DNA of 64,000 nt from Prorocentrum cordatum. Taxonomy: Eukaryota > Sar > Dinophyceae > Prorocentrales > Prorocentraceae. The notes under the pieces were generated by a model. That model ran no database searches. It worked only from the letters and a program-made list of their open reading frames with translations, and was not told where the DNA came from. The position numbers and the translations under genes were made by a program. The stretch covers positions 53,501 through 117,500 of the forward strand of contig CAUYUJ010018867.1 in NCBI GenBank assembly GCA_963575745.1, in the 5' to 3' direction. Shown here in pieces: positions 31,421-42,480 of the stretch (position 1 is the stretch's first letter; the number at the start of each line of letters is the position of its first letter).

Positions 31421-32070
31421 AGATGGCTCCACGAGGGCCTCCGAAAGCGCAAGATGGCCTCCCAAATGGCCCAAGATAGCGGTAGACGGGTCAAGATAGC
31501 CTCCGGCACGCGTCCAACAGGCCTCAAGACGGCCCCAAGACGGTTTCAAGTGCCCTCCGAGGCCTCCAAAGACCCCCCCAAGAAGCACAAATTCTTCATG
31601 CACATCAGGACAATCAATGTTTTTTTGCCTTCTGGCTTTTTCGCCTCCGAAAGGGCTCTCGAGGCCTCAAGATGGCCCCCAGATGGCCCAAGACAACCCC
31701 AAGAGGGGCCCAAGAGAGCCCCAAGACGCCCCCCAAAGCGCTCCAAGAGCGGGCCAATAAGGTCCCAAGACGGCATTTTTGAAGCTCCGAAGGGGGGGGG
31801 GAGCGAGAATTGAAGCCCCCCCCTTCTTTACCCACAAGGACCAAGACGGCCCCGAGAGGCCCCTCAGGCATCCCAAAAGAGCTCCAACAAGGCCCCCCGA
31901 CCTCCCCAAAGAGCCCCAAGAGGGCCCCTAAGACGCCCCAGACGAGCCCCAAAAAGGCCCTAAGATAACCTCAGGAGGGCCCCTAAAAAGAGCCCCAGGA
32001 GGCCCCAAGATGGGGCCCAATACAATCCCAAGAGAGCCCCAATATGCCTCCCAGTTTCGGAACGCACGCG
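31420..32070 (+). repeat. CCAAGAGGCCCC-type minisatellite
   Basis: Two arrays (about 31400-31580 and 31660-32060) flank a unique spacer with CATTGATT-like and TTTTTTTGCC sequence at about 31590-31660. G-runs occur at 31382-31391 and 31791-31802. The arrays are followed at 32274 by the TTTCTGGATGGGCTGGTGGG motif. Confidence 0.8.
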
Positions 32071-32439
32071 AGATTCAGACACAAATCAGTGCAACAGCCA
32101 TTACGAATCATCGAAACACCCCATCACCCCTCATCGAAACACCATCGTAGCTTGCACTGATTCCCATCTTAAACTTCAATGCGGGAGGCTATTTGTGATC
32201 CTTGTTTTCTCGAAGACGGCAGCGCGACTGCATACGTCCTGCCGCCCCTGATTCACGAACTCCCCTGCTGATCGTTTCTGGATGGGCTGGTGGGGATACT
32301 TTTTGGCTCGCGGCTCCAAGGCAAAGGTCAGGGAGCGGAAGCAGCGTCCGGGATGCGGTACACTGCGAATTTGCGAACACAGCCGCCAGTATCGGCAAGC
32401 CAGTTCGCACCTGCAAGACACGCTCGCAGTTGCACATGC

Positions 32440-33135
32440 ACAGCACAAAATGAACTAAAGTCACCAAGTGCCCCACATCGAGACGCATCTTCGCGTCGAC
32501 TGGTGGTAACTGGGCGCGGGAAGTGTGCGAGGAGTCGCCGAAACGGCGTCAGCTCAGCAGAAAGAGCACGAAGGGGGGGAGGAGGAGAGAGCGACAGCGA
32601 GCGACTACCACAGGCTCACGGCAGCAACACGAGTAAACGATGGTGCGGCGGAAGAGGCCTGTCTCATCAAGGCTCACTGAATATGAAGTGTAATTGTTCG
32701 TCGTCGAAGCGCCATGCAGTAGAAAGACCACTGGTGTGGGTTCACGAGGCTGAGCCACCTCCAGCCAAAGCCAGTGCGTGCACATCGTATCCGACTCTCG
32801 CAGTTCGGGGGCAAAACGATGCAAGGTACTGACGGGGGCTGGTAGCAGACTGCTCTGCCGGAGGAACGACCACGAACCGCAGAAGGCTGAACCACTCAAT
32901 GCAGGGCCGCTCCCTGACGACGCCAAACGACGGGTGTCCCCGAAAGTATGGCTGACGACCGCGCCCGATCCACACCTCCAGCCGGTAGCCAATGTGTGCG
33001 CATTGTCTCCGTCTCACGCAGTTCGGGGCACGATGCAAGTACTGGCGAAGGCTGGTGGCCGGGGCTGCTCTGAAGAGGCGACCACGCGCTGCAGAAGGTT
33101 GAACCACTCAATGAAGGGCCGCACACTTGCTAAGG
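32440..33135. repeat. Diverged partial copies of the 781-bp unit
   Basis: The segment around 32700-32890 and again 32970-33110 contains GAGAAGACCACTGGTGTG-like, CCACCTCCAGCC, CGCAGTTCGGGG, ACGATGCAAG and GCAGAAGG.TGAACCACTC landmarks. These landmarks also mark the better-preserved units at 33136 and 33917. The reading frames here are incidental. Confidence 0.6.
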
Positions 33136-34758
33136 TGTGGCTGATCCGCGTCGGAGCGCCATCCAGTAGAGAAGACCACTGGTGTGCGCTCGCGAGGTTG
33201 CGCCACCTCCAGCCGGTAGCCAGTGCATGCACGTCGTATCCGACTCACGCAGTTCGGGGGCACAACGATGCAAAGTACTGACGAGGCTGGTAGCCGGGGC
33301 TGCTCTATGGCTGCGCCGAAAAGTGCGACACGAACTTGAACCGCAGAAGGCTGAACCACTCGATGCGGGGTCGCTCGCTTGACCCGATTCTTCCTGGGCA
33401 AGTGACAGGGCGGGCGCTCATCAGCGACCGATGCAATCTTCCCAGCTGAACGGTGGGGGGCGCAGCCGAAAGCCGCAGAGACACTGTGAATGTTCCCAGC
33501 TGATCGGTGGGGGGCGCAGCCGAAAGCCGCAGAGACATTGTGAATGAAGGAAGAGGAGGAGGAGGAAGAGGAGGAGAAGGAGGAGGGGGGGCGCCGCCAA
33601 GGCCAAGGACGCGTCTGATGCAATCTCTGTCGACGGGGGGGGGGCGCAGCGGAAAGCCGCAGAGACATTGTGATTTATGAGCAGAAAAGCGCGGCCGAAA
33701 GCCGCAGAACACGGATAACAATACACAGAGCGTGGTGCGGTGGGTGATGTCGTCCACCAACCGCTGTCGTTCACTGTATACCTCGTCCACGGACGCCTCT
33801 CGGTTCCCTGCGGGAGCCCCGTTCTCGGCCTCTGGGGGCTGGGTGGAACCTGCTGCAGGGGCTTCACGCGGGCGGCCTGACCCCTTGCGGGGAGAGGAGG
33901 GAGGCGAGAACGGAACTGTGGCTGATCCGCGTCGGAGCGCCATCCAGTAGAGAAGACCACTGGTGTGCGCTCGCGAGGTTGCGCCACCTCCAGCGGGTAG
34001 CCAATGCATGCACGTCGTATCCGACTCACGCAGTTCGGGGGCACAACGATGCAAAGTGCTGACGAGGCTGGTAGCCGGGGCTGCTCTATGGCTGCGCCGA
34101 GAAGTGCGACGCGAACTTGAACCGCAGAAGGCTGAACCACTCGATGCGGGGTCGCTCACTTGACCCGATGCTTTCTGGGCAGGTGTCAGGGCGGGCGCCC
34201 ATCAGCGACCGATGCAATCTTCCCAGCTGATCGGTGGGGGGCGCAGCCGAAAGCCGCAGAGACATTGTGTATGTTCCCAGCTGATCGGTGGGGGGCGCAG
34301 ACGAAAGCCGCAGAGACATTGTGAATGAAGGAAGAGGAGGAGGAGGAGGAGGGGGAGGAGGAGGAGGGGGAGGAGGAGGAGGAGGAGGAGGAGGAGGAGG
34401 AGGAGGAGGAGGAGGGGGAGAAGGAGGAGGAGGGGGCGCCGCCAAGGCCCGGGACGCGTCTGATGCAATCTCTGACGACGGGGGAGGGCGCAGCCGAAAG
34501 CCGCAGAGTCATTGTGAATGAGAAAAAGAGCGCGGCCGAGAGCCACAGAACACGGATATCAGTACACAGAGCGCGGTGCGGAGGGTGATGTCGTCCACCA
34601 ACCGCTGTCGTTCGCTGTGTACCTCGTCCACGGACGCCTCTCGGTTCCCTGCGGGGGCCCCGTTCTCGGCCTCGGGGGGCTGGGTGAAACCTGCTGCAGG
34701 GGCGTCGCGCGCGCGGCCTGACCCCTTGCGGGGAGAAGAGGGAGGCGAGAACGGAACT
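33136..34758 (+). repeat. Tandem duplication of a 781-bp unit
   Basis: Unit 1 (33136-33916) and unit 2 (33917 to about 34758) both begin TGTGGCTGATCCGCGTCGGA and run through the same landmarks: GCACAACGATGCAAAGT, CTGCTCTATGGCTGCGCCGA, two copies of GGCGCAGCCGAAAGCCGCAG, a GGA microsatellite and CACAGAGCG. Unit 2 is longer because its GGA repeat (34330-34432) has expanded. The sub-motif GGCGCAGCCGAAAGCCGCAG occurs about ten times from 33.4 to 35.5 kb. Confidence 0.85.
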
Positions 34759-34779
34759 GTGAACAGGACGGGGATCCCG

Positions 34780-35220
34780 GCAGTGCGCCGGCACATGTGG
34801 ACCCCGCTGGAGAGGGTGGCGCCACCGCCACCGCTGACAGACAGAAACGGGATGCAAGAGTACCAGAGCCACAGAGGGCGGCCCCGGGACCGGCGGCGGC
34901 CCCCCAGGGAGCCCGGCGCCAAGATGCAAGCAACAGGGGAGTCCGCGGGACAGGCAGCCCGTTCCCACTGCAGCCGCTGAGTCCACACTCCTGCATGGTG
35001 CCTCCGCCTCGGCCTCCAGCGGGGGGGGGGGGCGCAGCCGAAAGCCGCAGAACACAGGAACACGGTGGGGGGTGGAAAGCTGCAGGGGCATCCTGGCAGT
35101 GCGCCGGCACATGTGGGCCACGCCGGAGAGGGTGGTGCCACCGCCACCGCTGACCGACAGAAGCGGGATGCAAGAGTACCAGAGCCACAGAGGGCGGACC
35201 CGGGACCAGCGGTTCACTCC
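34780..35220 (+). repeat. 316-bp direct repeat
   Basis: CAGTGCGCCGGCACATGTGG at 34781 recurs at 35097. About 120 bp following it (GAGAGGGTGG.GCCACCGCCA .. AGAGTACCAGAGCCACAGAG) are nearly identical. Tracts of 10-11 G precede GGCGCAGCC at 35020 and 35452. Confidence 0.8.
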
Positions 35221-35519
35221 AGATACCTCGTCCACGGACGCCTCAAGGTTCCCTGCGGGAGCCTCGTTCTCGGCCTCTGGGGGCTGGGTGGGACCTGCAG
35301 CTGGGCTCCCGTGCCTCGCGCAGGGCGCCCATCGCAGTGCCTGCTGTCCACCCGCGGGACACGCCATCATTCACACGGCAGTCGCCGGGTCCACATCTGC
35401 ACTGTACCTCTTGTCCAACGGTCCATAGTTGTTCCCCCGCGCCCTCCTGCAGGGGGGGGGGGCGCAGCCAAAAGCCGCTGAACACAAGTGCACGGTGGGG
35501 GGTGGGGAGCTGCAGGGAT

Positions 35520-36115
35520 AGTATATTCCATGGAGATGCACGGCGCGTCCGACAACAGCACGTCAGAACCAAGAGAGAGAATGTATGATACCCCCAATCG
35601 CGCTGATGGGTGCGGTGTACAACTCGTAATCCACAGAGAAGGTGGATCTCAGAGTAGGAATCCAGACTGCCCGCGGTATAGCCACAGCGCAGCGCGCAGA
35701 CAGAGGGGAAAAATACTGAGGTCGACGGTATGGCCACACGCGCAGCACGTAGACAACAGCCAAGATGAAGAAGTAGAAATTCTGAACGAAACAAGAGTCA
35801 AGACACGTCGCAGGATGCGCCGGGCAGCAACGGGCCTGCTGCCAGAGACCATCCTCCTCGCACCTGTGTCCCACGAGTGCGATGCCGTTTACGGGGTGTG
35901 AGCCAGCAGAGTGTGTCTGCAAGAGCCCCATTTATGATTGGCAACTAAGTGACATGGTAGCAGCTGCACGCCGAGAACATCTGCGCATGAGGGGGGTGCA
36001 GCTAACCGCTGCGAGACACACTCTCAGCAGGGCAGCGACAGGCCTGCTGCCAGTGACCGCCCTCCACGCACCAGATCCCCGAGTGTGCGATGCCGCGGGG
36101 GGGGGGGGGGGGTAG
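35520..36115. other. No gene recognised; G16 run
   Basis: Unique-looking sequence with a weak internal repeat (GCAGCGACAGGCCTGCTGCC at 36032 resembles GGCAGCAACGGGCCTGCTGC at 35822, each followed by CAGNGACC). A run of 16 G lies at 36097-36112. No supported coding region. Confidence 0.45.
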
Positions 36116-36120
36116 CAAGG

Positions 36121-37265
36121 CTACTGTAGGGACACCGCCCACCACTGTTTCTTGCGCTTCTTGGGGGCCTGTTTGTTCGGGTGGCCCTCTGCCGCGTGGT
36201 GATCACTGCTCGCACCTCCGCTCCGACCCAGGTGCAGCTGCCACGGCCGAGTCCAGTCGACGTCGAGGCCCAGCGCGTCGCTGAGGACCCGTACGTCGCA
36301 TTTGTGGCTGCGGAATGATTCCAGGAAGAGGTGGCAGGTCTGCGGGTCGTGCCGAGGCGGGTCGAGCGCCCCCTTGCTGCCGGGCACAGACTGCCGCTTG
36401 GCGAAAGCGTGCCAGATGCCAGTGAACATTGGTCCCAATGTGACTTGGAGTCGTCGTATCGCCTCGCCATGTGTCTCCTCCGGGAGGTCCCACTGGATGT
36501 TGTTGATTCCTATTTTGTGCAGCTGTTGTCCCGTGTCGGGGTCCTTGGGCTCTGGCCATGGACGCGGGTCGGGTCTCTGGTGCCGCCGTGTATCCTGGTC
36601 GCAAGTCTCCACGGTACCGGCCTCGTTGTCCTGGCTGGGGGGCTCGCGATCTGCTCGCAACAGCTCCAGCTGCACGCCTGGCAGGGTTTGGCGGGGAGAT
36701 GCAAGCCGCATGGTTGGCCGCCAGGCTGGGGTCGGATCGCGTCCGGCGGCCAGGGCAGACGCGGCCTTGTGGCAAGTGGGGAAGGGCCCCTTCCGCTGGC
36801 GTTCGCCTTCGGGCCTGAGCCCGCCGTCGCTCCCAGATGCGTCCCCTGTGGACAGCGCAGGACTCTCTCCGGTCTCCGGGGTGCCGCTGGTTGTGCCAGG
36901 CCCGTGCACGCTCGGCGGCGCTGCTCCCATAGCCGGGGCGCGAGCTGCTTTGCCAGTGGTGCCCTAGACGCCTGGCGAGGGCGCCTGGGGTTCGTCGTCC
37001 GTGAGGAGCTCGCTGACAAGGGAAGGGGGGCGAATAGGCGCGAAGAGGTTCCTCCCAACGAGCCAGCGGATGGCTTCGCTGTCCTGCGTCTGGATGGTTG
37101 CTCCGTGGTCTCCCTGCTGGGTGCGCGGCGCTCCCAGAGGACTGCTGACGGACTGATTGCTCTGAGGGGGATGCTCCGCGGCTTCCGCAGCCTCCGCCGT
37201 CTCCGCCTTGATTTCCCATTCCTTTCCTCTGCCCTGCTGGTTCTGCTGAAGGCAGGGGGGTTGTT
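36121..37265 (-). pseudogene. C-terminal region of the retroposed chimeric gene, function unknown
   Basis: On the minus strand a frame runs from about 37265 (QQNQQGRGKEWEIKAETAEA) through VGRNLFAPIRPPSLVSELLT, a single in-frame TAG (36964-36966), and on to a C-terminus with KIGINNIQWDLPEETHGEAI, LGPMFTGIWHAFAKRQSVPG, FLESFRSHKCDVRVLSDALG and PKKRKKQ before a TAG at 36121. Codon content and non-repetitive sequence look like real protein. It directly follows the light-harvesting fragment in the same orientation, but in another frame. The lysine/arginine-rich end could be a nuclear-localisation-like tail. I do not recognise a family. A 367-codon plus-strand frame over the same DNA is taken to be its shadow. 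Confidence 0.45.
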
Positions 37266-37439
37266 AGTGCGAGCTGTACACTGGTCACTGCAAGCAACCG
37301 CCTCTCGATTCCCCACTGGAACGTCCTCGTCAGACAACGATCGATTCCCCTCTGGGACGTCATCATCTGCCAACGAAGCGGGGGGTGGCATGTTGCTGCT
37401 GCTGCTGCTGCCATGTTCCGAGATGTCGTTGTGAGTATC

Positions 37440-37900
37440 GAGATCTCTCGCGTCAGCGCCAGGCGCCACGATCTGTGCCCAAGAAGCGGCAGGGGCCTTC
37501 GGGAGCGCAACGAGCTCGTGCGGGATGACCGCGAACTCCAGGTCGTCCGAAGGCGACTTGGGCATCTTGCCAGCGATGTCAGGCGTGATGTAGCCCATGG
37601 TCGCCAGCATGCTCACGCGGCCGTTCTTCAACTCTGCCTGCCCCTGGTGAGCGAGATTCTCCGCGCTGCCGTCCGCTGTGCAGCCAGCAGGGCCCCAAAG
37701 GCCCGAAGGGGTCCTGAACGCCCAGCTCGCTCTCGAACTTGACGGCGCACAGCGGGGATCCAGTGTACAGCGCCCCATCGCCCTGGGCGGAGCCAATCCG
37801 GCAGTCCTGGAGGAACATGCCGAGGATCGCCAACCTGGCAAGGCGGCCGTTCGCAATGTCCGCCGCGGGGTCGCTGGACGTCAACACCGCGAAGGCGAAG
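37440..37900 (-). pseudogene. Chlorophyll a-c binding (light-harvesting) domain fragment
   Basis: Two adjoining frames give one antenna domain: VLTSSDPAADIANGRLARLA, ILGMFLQDCRIGSAQGD, ALYTGSPLCAVKFESELGVQ, then after a one-base shift near 37690 GLWGPAGCTADGSAENLAHQ, AELKNGRVSMLATMGYITPD and LPKAPAASWAQIVA. The ELKNGR..MLA helix and the GxLTGSAWGD-like and GYITPEI-like segments are typical of dinoflagellate peridinin-chlorophyll a-c antenna polyproteins. VLTSSDPA resembles the junction between polyprotein units. Functional copies insert in thylakoid membranes and bind pigment; this copy lacks a transit peptide, is frameshifted and is fused behind PPR repeats. Confidence 0.8.
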
Positions 37901-37919
37901 TTGCGCGCAACAGCCGTGA

Positions 37920-39240
37920 TGTCCGCGGACTGGTCCTCGAGGACAGCGGCCCCAGCGAACACCTGCTCTTCTCGCACGCGATGGTCAGGGTGCCCTAAGT
38001 GATGATGTTGGGCTTCAGCTTCGCTGCCGCCCTCTCGCTCAGCAGCGCCATTGCCTGCTGGCGCTGCCAAGGCCTGCTCTTCTCGCACTCGCTGATCAGG
38101 GCGCTGCAGGGGGTGATGCTGGGCTCCAGCTGCACGACCGCCATCTCGCTCAGCAGCGCCTTTGTTTGCTGTCGCCGCCAACGCCTGATCTTCTCGCACG
38201 CGCTGTTCAGGGCGCTGCAGGTGTTGATGTTGGGCTCCAGCTGCACGTCCACCATCTCGCTCAGCAAAGCCATTGCCTGCTGTCGCTGCCAACAACCGCC
38301 CTTCTCGCACCAGCTGTTCCGGATGTGGTAGGTGATGATGTTGGGCATCAGCTGCAAGACCGCCATCTCGCTCAGCAGCGCCACAATCTGCAACCACTGC
38401 CGACGACTGCTCTTCTCGCACACGCTGTTCACAGTGACGTACGTGATGATGTTGGGCTCCAGCTTCACGGCCACAATCTCGTCCAGCAGCGCCGCATCCT
38501 GCTACCACTGCTGACGCCTGCTCTTCAGGCACGCGCTCTTCACAGTGCCATAGGTGATGATGTGGGGCTCCAGCTTCGCTGCCACAATCTCTCCCAGCAG
38601 CGCCAACCTGCTGCCACTGCTGCCGCCTGCTCTTCTCGCGCGCGCTCTTCACAGTGCCGTTTGTGAAGATGGTGGGCTCCAGCTTCGCGGCCCGAATAAC
38701 CGGCAGCGGTGCTGCCTGCTGCCGCTGCCGACGCCTGCTCTTCTCGCACGCGCTGTTCACCGTGCCAGAGTTGATGAACGTGGGCTTCAGCTTCGCAACC
38801 GGGGCCTCGACCAGCAGCGCCAAATCCTGTTGCCACTGCTGGCGCCTGCTCTTCGCGCACGCGCTCTTCACAGTGCCGTGGGTGATGATGCTGGGCTCCA
38901 GCGTCGCTGTCGCAATCTCGCCCAGCAGCGCCGCAACCTGCTGCCACTGCTGCCGCCTGTTCTTCTCGTGCGCGCTCTTCACAGCGCCGTTGGCGAAGAT
39001 GGTGGGCTCCAGCTTCGCGGCCACAATCTCGCCCAGCAGCGGCGCTGCCTGCTGCCGCTGCCGACGCCTGCTCATCTCGCACGCGCTGTTCCCAGTGCCG
39101 TGTGTGATGATGTTGGGCTCCAGCCTCGCGACCAGGATCTCGCTCACCAGCGCCACGGCCAGCTGCCGCTGCCGGCGCCTGTCCTTCTCGCACCAGCTGT
39201 TCAGGATGACGTAGGAGATGATGTTGGGGGCCGGCATCGT
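37920..39240 (-). pseudogene. PPR-repeat protein, about 11 repeats, frameshifted
   Basis: Repeats of 36-37 residues follow one another: NIISYVILNSWCEKDRRRQR, NIITHGTGNSACEMSRRRQR, TIFANGAVKSAHEKNRRQQW and so on. The typical dinoflagellate PPR consensus is visible (SACEKSRRRQRQQA..LLSEM..AKLEPNIIT). The first five to six repeats are in the frame that runs on to 37579. After a shift near 38600 the next repeats are in the frame ending at 37995. That frame's stop is TAG at a position that is Tyr/His/Asn in other repeats, and the next repeat (GTLTIACEKS) continues in frame beyond it. Functional PPR proteins bind organellar RNA. No transit peptide is evident. Confidence 0.85.
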
Positions 39241-39745
39241 GTCCAAAGAGGCCCGCGGCGGCGGCCGCCGCCAGCGGCCCGCCCGAGGCGGCCGCGGCGG
39301 CGGCGGCGGCAGCGGCGGCCGCGCCGCCAGCTGCAGCGGGAGCGGCGGCGCCAGCGGCCGCGGCGGCAACGGCTGCGGCCGCCGCGCCCGCGGCGGCCGC
39401 GGCCGCCGCGGCAGGCCCCAGAGCAGCGGCGCGCGCCGCGGCGCCGGCGCGCGGAGGTCTCGCCGCGGCCGGCCGCCGCGCAGCCGCGGCGGCGGCGGCC
39501 GCGGCGGGCGGCGCCGCCGGCCACGCCGAGGGGCCGCGGCGGCGGCAGGCCAGCCGGGCCGGCCGCGGCAGCGGCGCGCCAGGCGGCGTCGTGCCGCTGC
39601 CGCCGCCGCCGCGCCGAGCGCGACTCCACGGCCGAGCGGGCGGGGGCGCGGAGGGGGGCGAACACCTCGCGCGCCCCCGCGGGCGGGGAGGCCGAGGACC
39701 GTGGGGCGGGCCCCCCCCCGGCCACGGCCGGCCAGCCGCTGAGGC
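39235..39745 (-). repeat. GCC/GGC-rich leader segment
   Basis: About 500 bp of GCGGCC-type repeats, encoding poly-Ala/Arg/Pro on either strand. It lies between the spliced-leader relic and the first PPR repeat and so may once have been the 5' part of the transcript. Confidence 0.7.
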
Positions 39746-39764
39746 CAGTTCGAGCCAGAGCGGC

Positions 39765-39786
39765 CTTGAGCCAACGGCGGCTACGG
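39765..39786 (-). other. Spliced-leader relic upstream of the PPR-antenna chimera
   Basis: The minus strand reads CCGTAGCC, then GCCGT, then TGGCTCAAG. The canonical dinoflagellate leader has CCGTAGCC, ATTT, TGGCTCAAG. Seventeen flanking positions match; only the centre differs. It lies immediately 5' of the long PPR frame in the correct orientation, as expected if a trans-spliced mRNA was copied back into the genome. Confidence 0.7.
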
Positions 39787-39829
39787 CGGCTGGTGGGGAT
39801 GCGCGAAACGTCAAGAATTTTGCAGAATC

Positions 39830-41155
39830 TTATTTGCTAATTCGATGTGCTCAGAAGTTCGGTCTGGGGAGTTGAAAACAAGCAGAGGCAAAGGCGTCGA
39901 CATAATTGAAAAAAACATCTTCTGCTTCCTGCACGTGAGGTTTCTGCAGGTAATATATCCCTGGACAAACAGAAATTTTCAAGTGCATAACACATTTACA
40001 AATATCTTCGTTCACGTGCTGCTGCGCCGCAGTAAGTCTCACCCTTCAATGTAATGGGAGTTTAGGATAAAGATTCGGGCAATAAATTTTGCATGGTTCG
40101 TGTCGGTAAGGGTGACCGTTGCAGACGGCCGCGTGGCCTGGGATCAAATTTCCGTGAAAACCACCCAGTGAGGACGCACGGCAAGACAGCGACGAAATTC
40201 ACGAATATAGTAACGAATTTTGGATTGCCGGGCGATCGCTCGATCGCGTGCCCGAAGCGTCGCAGCTGGCCCGTCGTGCGCGGAGGTTGCGCGTGCCCCC
40301 GCCGCCGCCTGCGCCCGCGCAGAATGGGCTGCTAGCGGCGGCGTGAATGCCCGCTCCGATGGCCTTCCGCCCCGAGTGGAAGTCCCTCCGTAGGTCTAGG
40401 AAGCGCTTGAGGCCCAATATCCAGAGACGGCGCTGCTCTGACCATGAGCATCGAAACGGACGTGGATGCACGCCCCGGCTGTGTTCCTCCTCGCCAGCGC
40501 ATTGGGCGGAATCCTCCGTCGCGTCTTCGTGGCGTTCTCCGCGCTCGAAGCGCCCCGCGACATTGTCGTGGGAATGCCCGTCGTGCGACGTGTCGCCGCT
40601 GTGCTGAACGCCACCAACTGCACAATCGTCGAATGGAGGTCTCGTCTTGCCAACCTGAAACGAATGGGCGGGTGCGGGGAGAAGTCGTGTTCCCAGAGAT
40701 CGAAGACAAATGGATCCCAATCTGTTTTGCTGTCCGTTTGGGCACTGGCGACATAGTCGCCAGACCCTCCGCGGACTTCCCGCTTTTCTGCTGCTCGAGA
40801 AGGGTCGAGAAAGAGATCTACCTACTAACTTCCGTCGTCTCTACGTCCAAAACAAAAACATTGTGCTAAGTGTTCGGTCATTATACGTTTTTGCAAGAGG
40901 AACATCAACGCTGTCGGGTAGCTAAATTTTGTAATCGACCCCTAATTCGAGAGAGTGAAGCTCCTGTGGGCAGTGGCTGGGTGGTCGGCGCATGCGGCAA
41001 CGCATGGCGCGCGCAGGCGCGACCGCTGGAAGCGTTTCTTCAACTCGGCCGTGGCAGGGGGGGCATCGCTGTTCGTCCGCCGAAGAAGTCCTCCAGCAGC
41101 ATGCGGACGTGCGCGGCTTCAGATCGGCAAGCGTTGCCTGTCGCAGTCAGCAAAT
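39830..41155. other. No supported gene
   Basis: Overlapping frames of 90-170 codons occur on both strands at 40199-40869 (for example a plus frame with FLLASALGGILRRVFVAFSA), but no family is recognised and several frames are open at once because of high GC. Considered undecided. Confidence 0.35.
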
Positions 41156-41159
41156 TCGT

Positions 41160-41625
41160 TCCCCCTCCTCCTCCTCCATGGCTCCTTAGTCCCCCCGGAA
41201 GTTATTTTCTTGCTCTGTCGTCTCTCCTCTTTCCCTGTTCCAGCTGTTCCACCTCATTGCCCTCGATATCTTCTCGAATACTGCCTCTTGTGGCCGTCGT
41301 GTCTCCTTCCCTCCTCTATCCATTCTCGTCTCTCGTTTTGTCGTCGATCAATATCTCCTCTCTTGTGCATCCTCTCTCCTTGCACCTCTCTTTTCGTTGG
41401 CCGTTTTCTTCTGGAGCTCTTCCTTCTGTTGTCTGTCCTCTTTCCTCGCTCCCTCTCCTCTGACCCCTCTCGTCTCGCGTCTCTTGTTATTCTGCTCCCT
41501 CGCCTCTCTTTCCTGACTCCTGTGTTTTCTCCCCTAACTCCTCTCTTCCCGCGTCCTTCTCCCTCTCACTTCATCGGCCCTCATCTTTCGTCTACCTTCT
41601 TTACCAGTCTTCGTTCTTAAATATT
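41160..41625. repeat. CT-rich tract
   Basis: A mostly pyrimidine stretch with TCTCCTC / CCTCTC motifs. A similar TCC-rich tract lies at about 42880-43085 (CTCCTCATCCTCATCGTCCT). Confidence 0.75.
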
Positions 41626-42129
41626 TGCTTTTTTTCCCCAGGTAGCTCCTTAGAGAGCTAGGAGGGATTGAGATTGGAGGTCGGCAGCGCAGGGTGGGCC
41701 GGCGTTCTCTCCCGGCTGCCAGGCGGAGTTCCTTGGGCATAACTGCTTGAACTCGCAGCGTGTTCCGCGGGCGTTTTCTTACTCGTTGCCGATGCGTCCG
41801 CCGCGTGCCTTTGTGCAACTCCGTCGCAAGGCGTCCTGGGCTCCCGCGATGTTTTTTCTCGAGTTAGCAAGCTTCTCAACTGCCCTTTCGCGCGTCCTTG
41901 CAGACGTCTCCTGCGAAGTTTCGAGCGCGCCGAGTGGCGCGGTGAGGTGCTCAGCTATCGCAGTTTTGGTCGCCGCAAATCCTGATTGTTCTGTGTGTCT
42001 CCGCAGGCTAGCGCTGTCGGCTGCCGTCTATCGCTGGCCTTCCCATACTTTGGTAAGTACCATAGGCGACTCATGGAGGGCCAGAGGTCGCAGGGCGTCA
42101 GACGCGACCCCCACGACCTACAAAAATCT

Positions 42130-42245
42130 CTTCCTGGAGTTATGGGAGACCCATGGGTCGCCGAAAACCCCTAGGGTTTCTGGCGACCTAGGGGCTTCCC
42201 ATGATCTGGCGGCCTATGGGTTTCCCAACATTTTTGGCGGCGTCC
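42130..42245 (+). repeat. Hairpin satellite unit (GGTCGCC..GGCGACC foldback)
   Basis: TTATGGGAGACCCATGGGTC .. GGGTTTCTGGCGACCTAGGG is an inverted-repeat unit of the family that forms the array at 48.06-49.57 kb. A third set lies at 43160-43590. Confidence 0.7.
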
Positions 42246-42319
42246 GGGGGGCGACATTTTTGGGGATTGCTAGAATCTGTCCCCCCGGAAATATATCGGA
42301 CGCCAAGACGGCGGAAAAC

Positions 42320-42480
42320 GTGCCGAAGTTGGCCCCAGAAGCCCCTGGCAGGCCCCCAGAAGCCCCCAAGAGGCCTGAAGATGCCCTAAAAGGCTTCCAA
42401 CTGGCCCCGAAGAGGTCCCGTGAAGCCCCCATCGAGGCCCCCGGGGGTCTCAACGCATGCGTACAAGACGCCTTCTAGAC
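42320..42480 (+). repeat. CCAAGAGGCCCC-type minisatellite
   Basis: GGCCCCAGAAGCCCC, GCCCCCAAGAGGCC and GCCCCCATCGAGGCCCCC units over about 150 bp. It directly follows a hairpin satellite unit, the same juxtaposition as at 43.6 and 48.0 kb. Confidence 0.75.

Noticed and set aside
36331-37434. 367-codon plus-strand open frame over the chimera's C-terminal region
   Set aside because: The minus strand carries the protein-like sequence and continues from the PPR and antenna parts; the plus frame has no recognisable domain and is treated as a shadow of high GC.
38554-39840. 428-codon plus-strand and 424-codon minus-strand frames over the PPR array
   Set aside because: They are the other frames of the repeated PPR units and of the GCC-rich leader; only the frames giving SACEK/LLSEM repeats make sense.
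40199-40869. Protein-coding gene on either strand
   Set aside because: Frames of 90-170 codons overlap on both strands without a recognised domain, and none is clearly favoured by composition.
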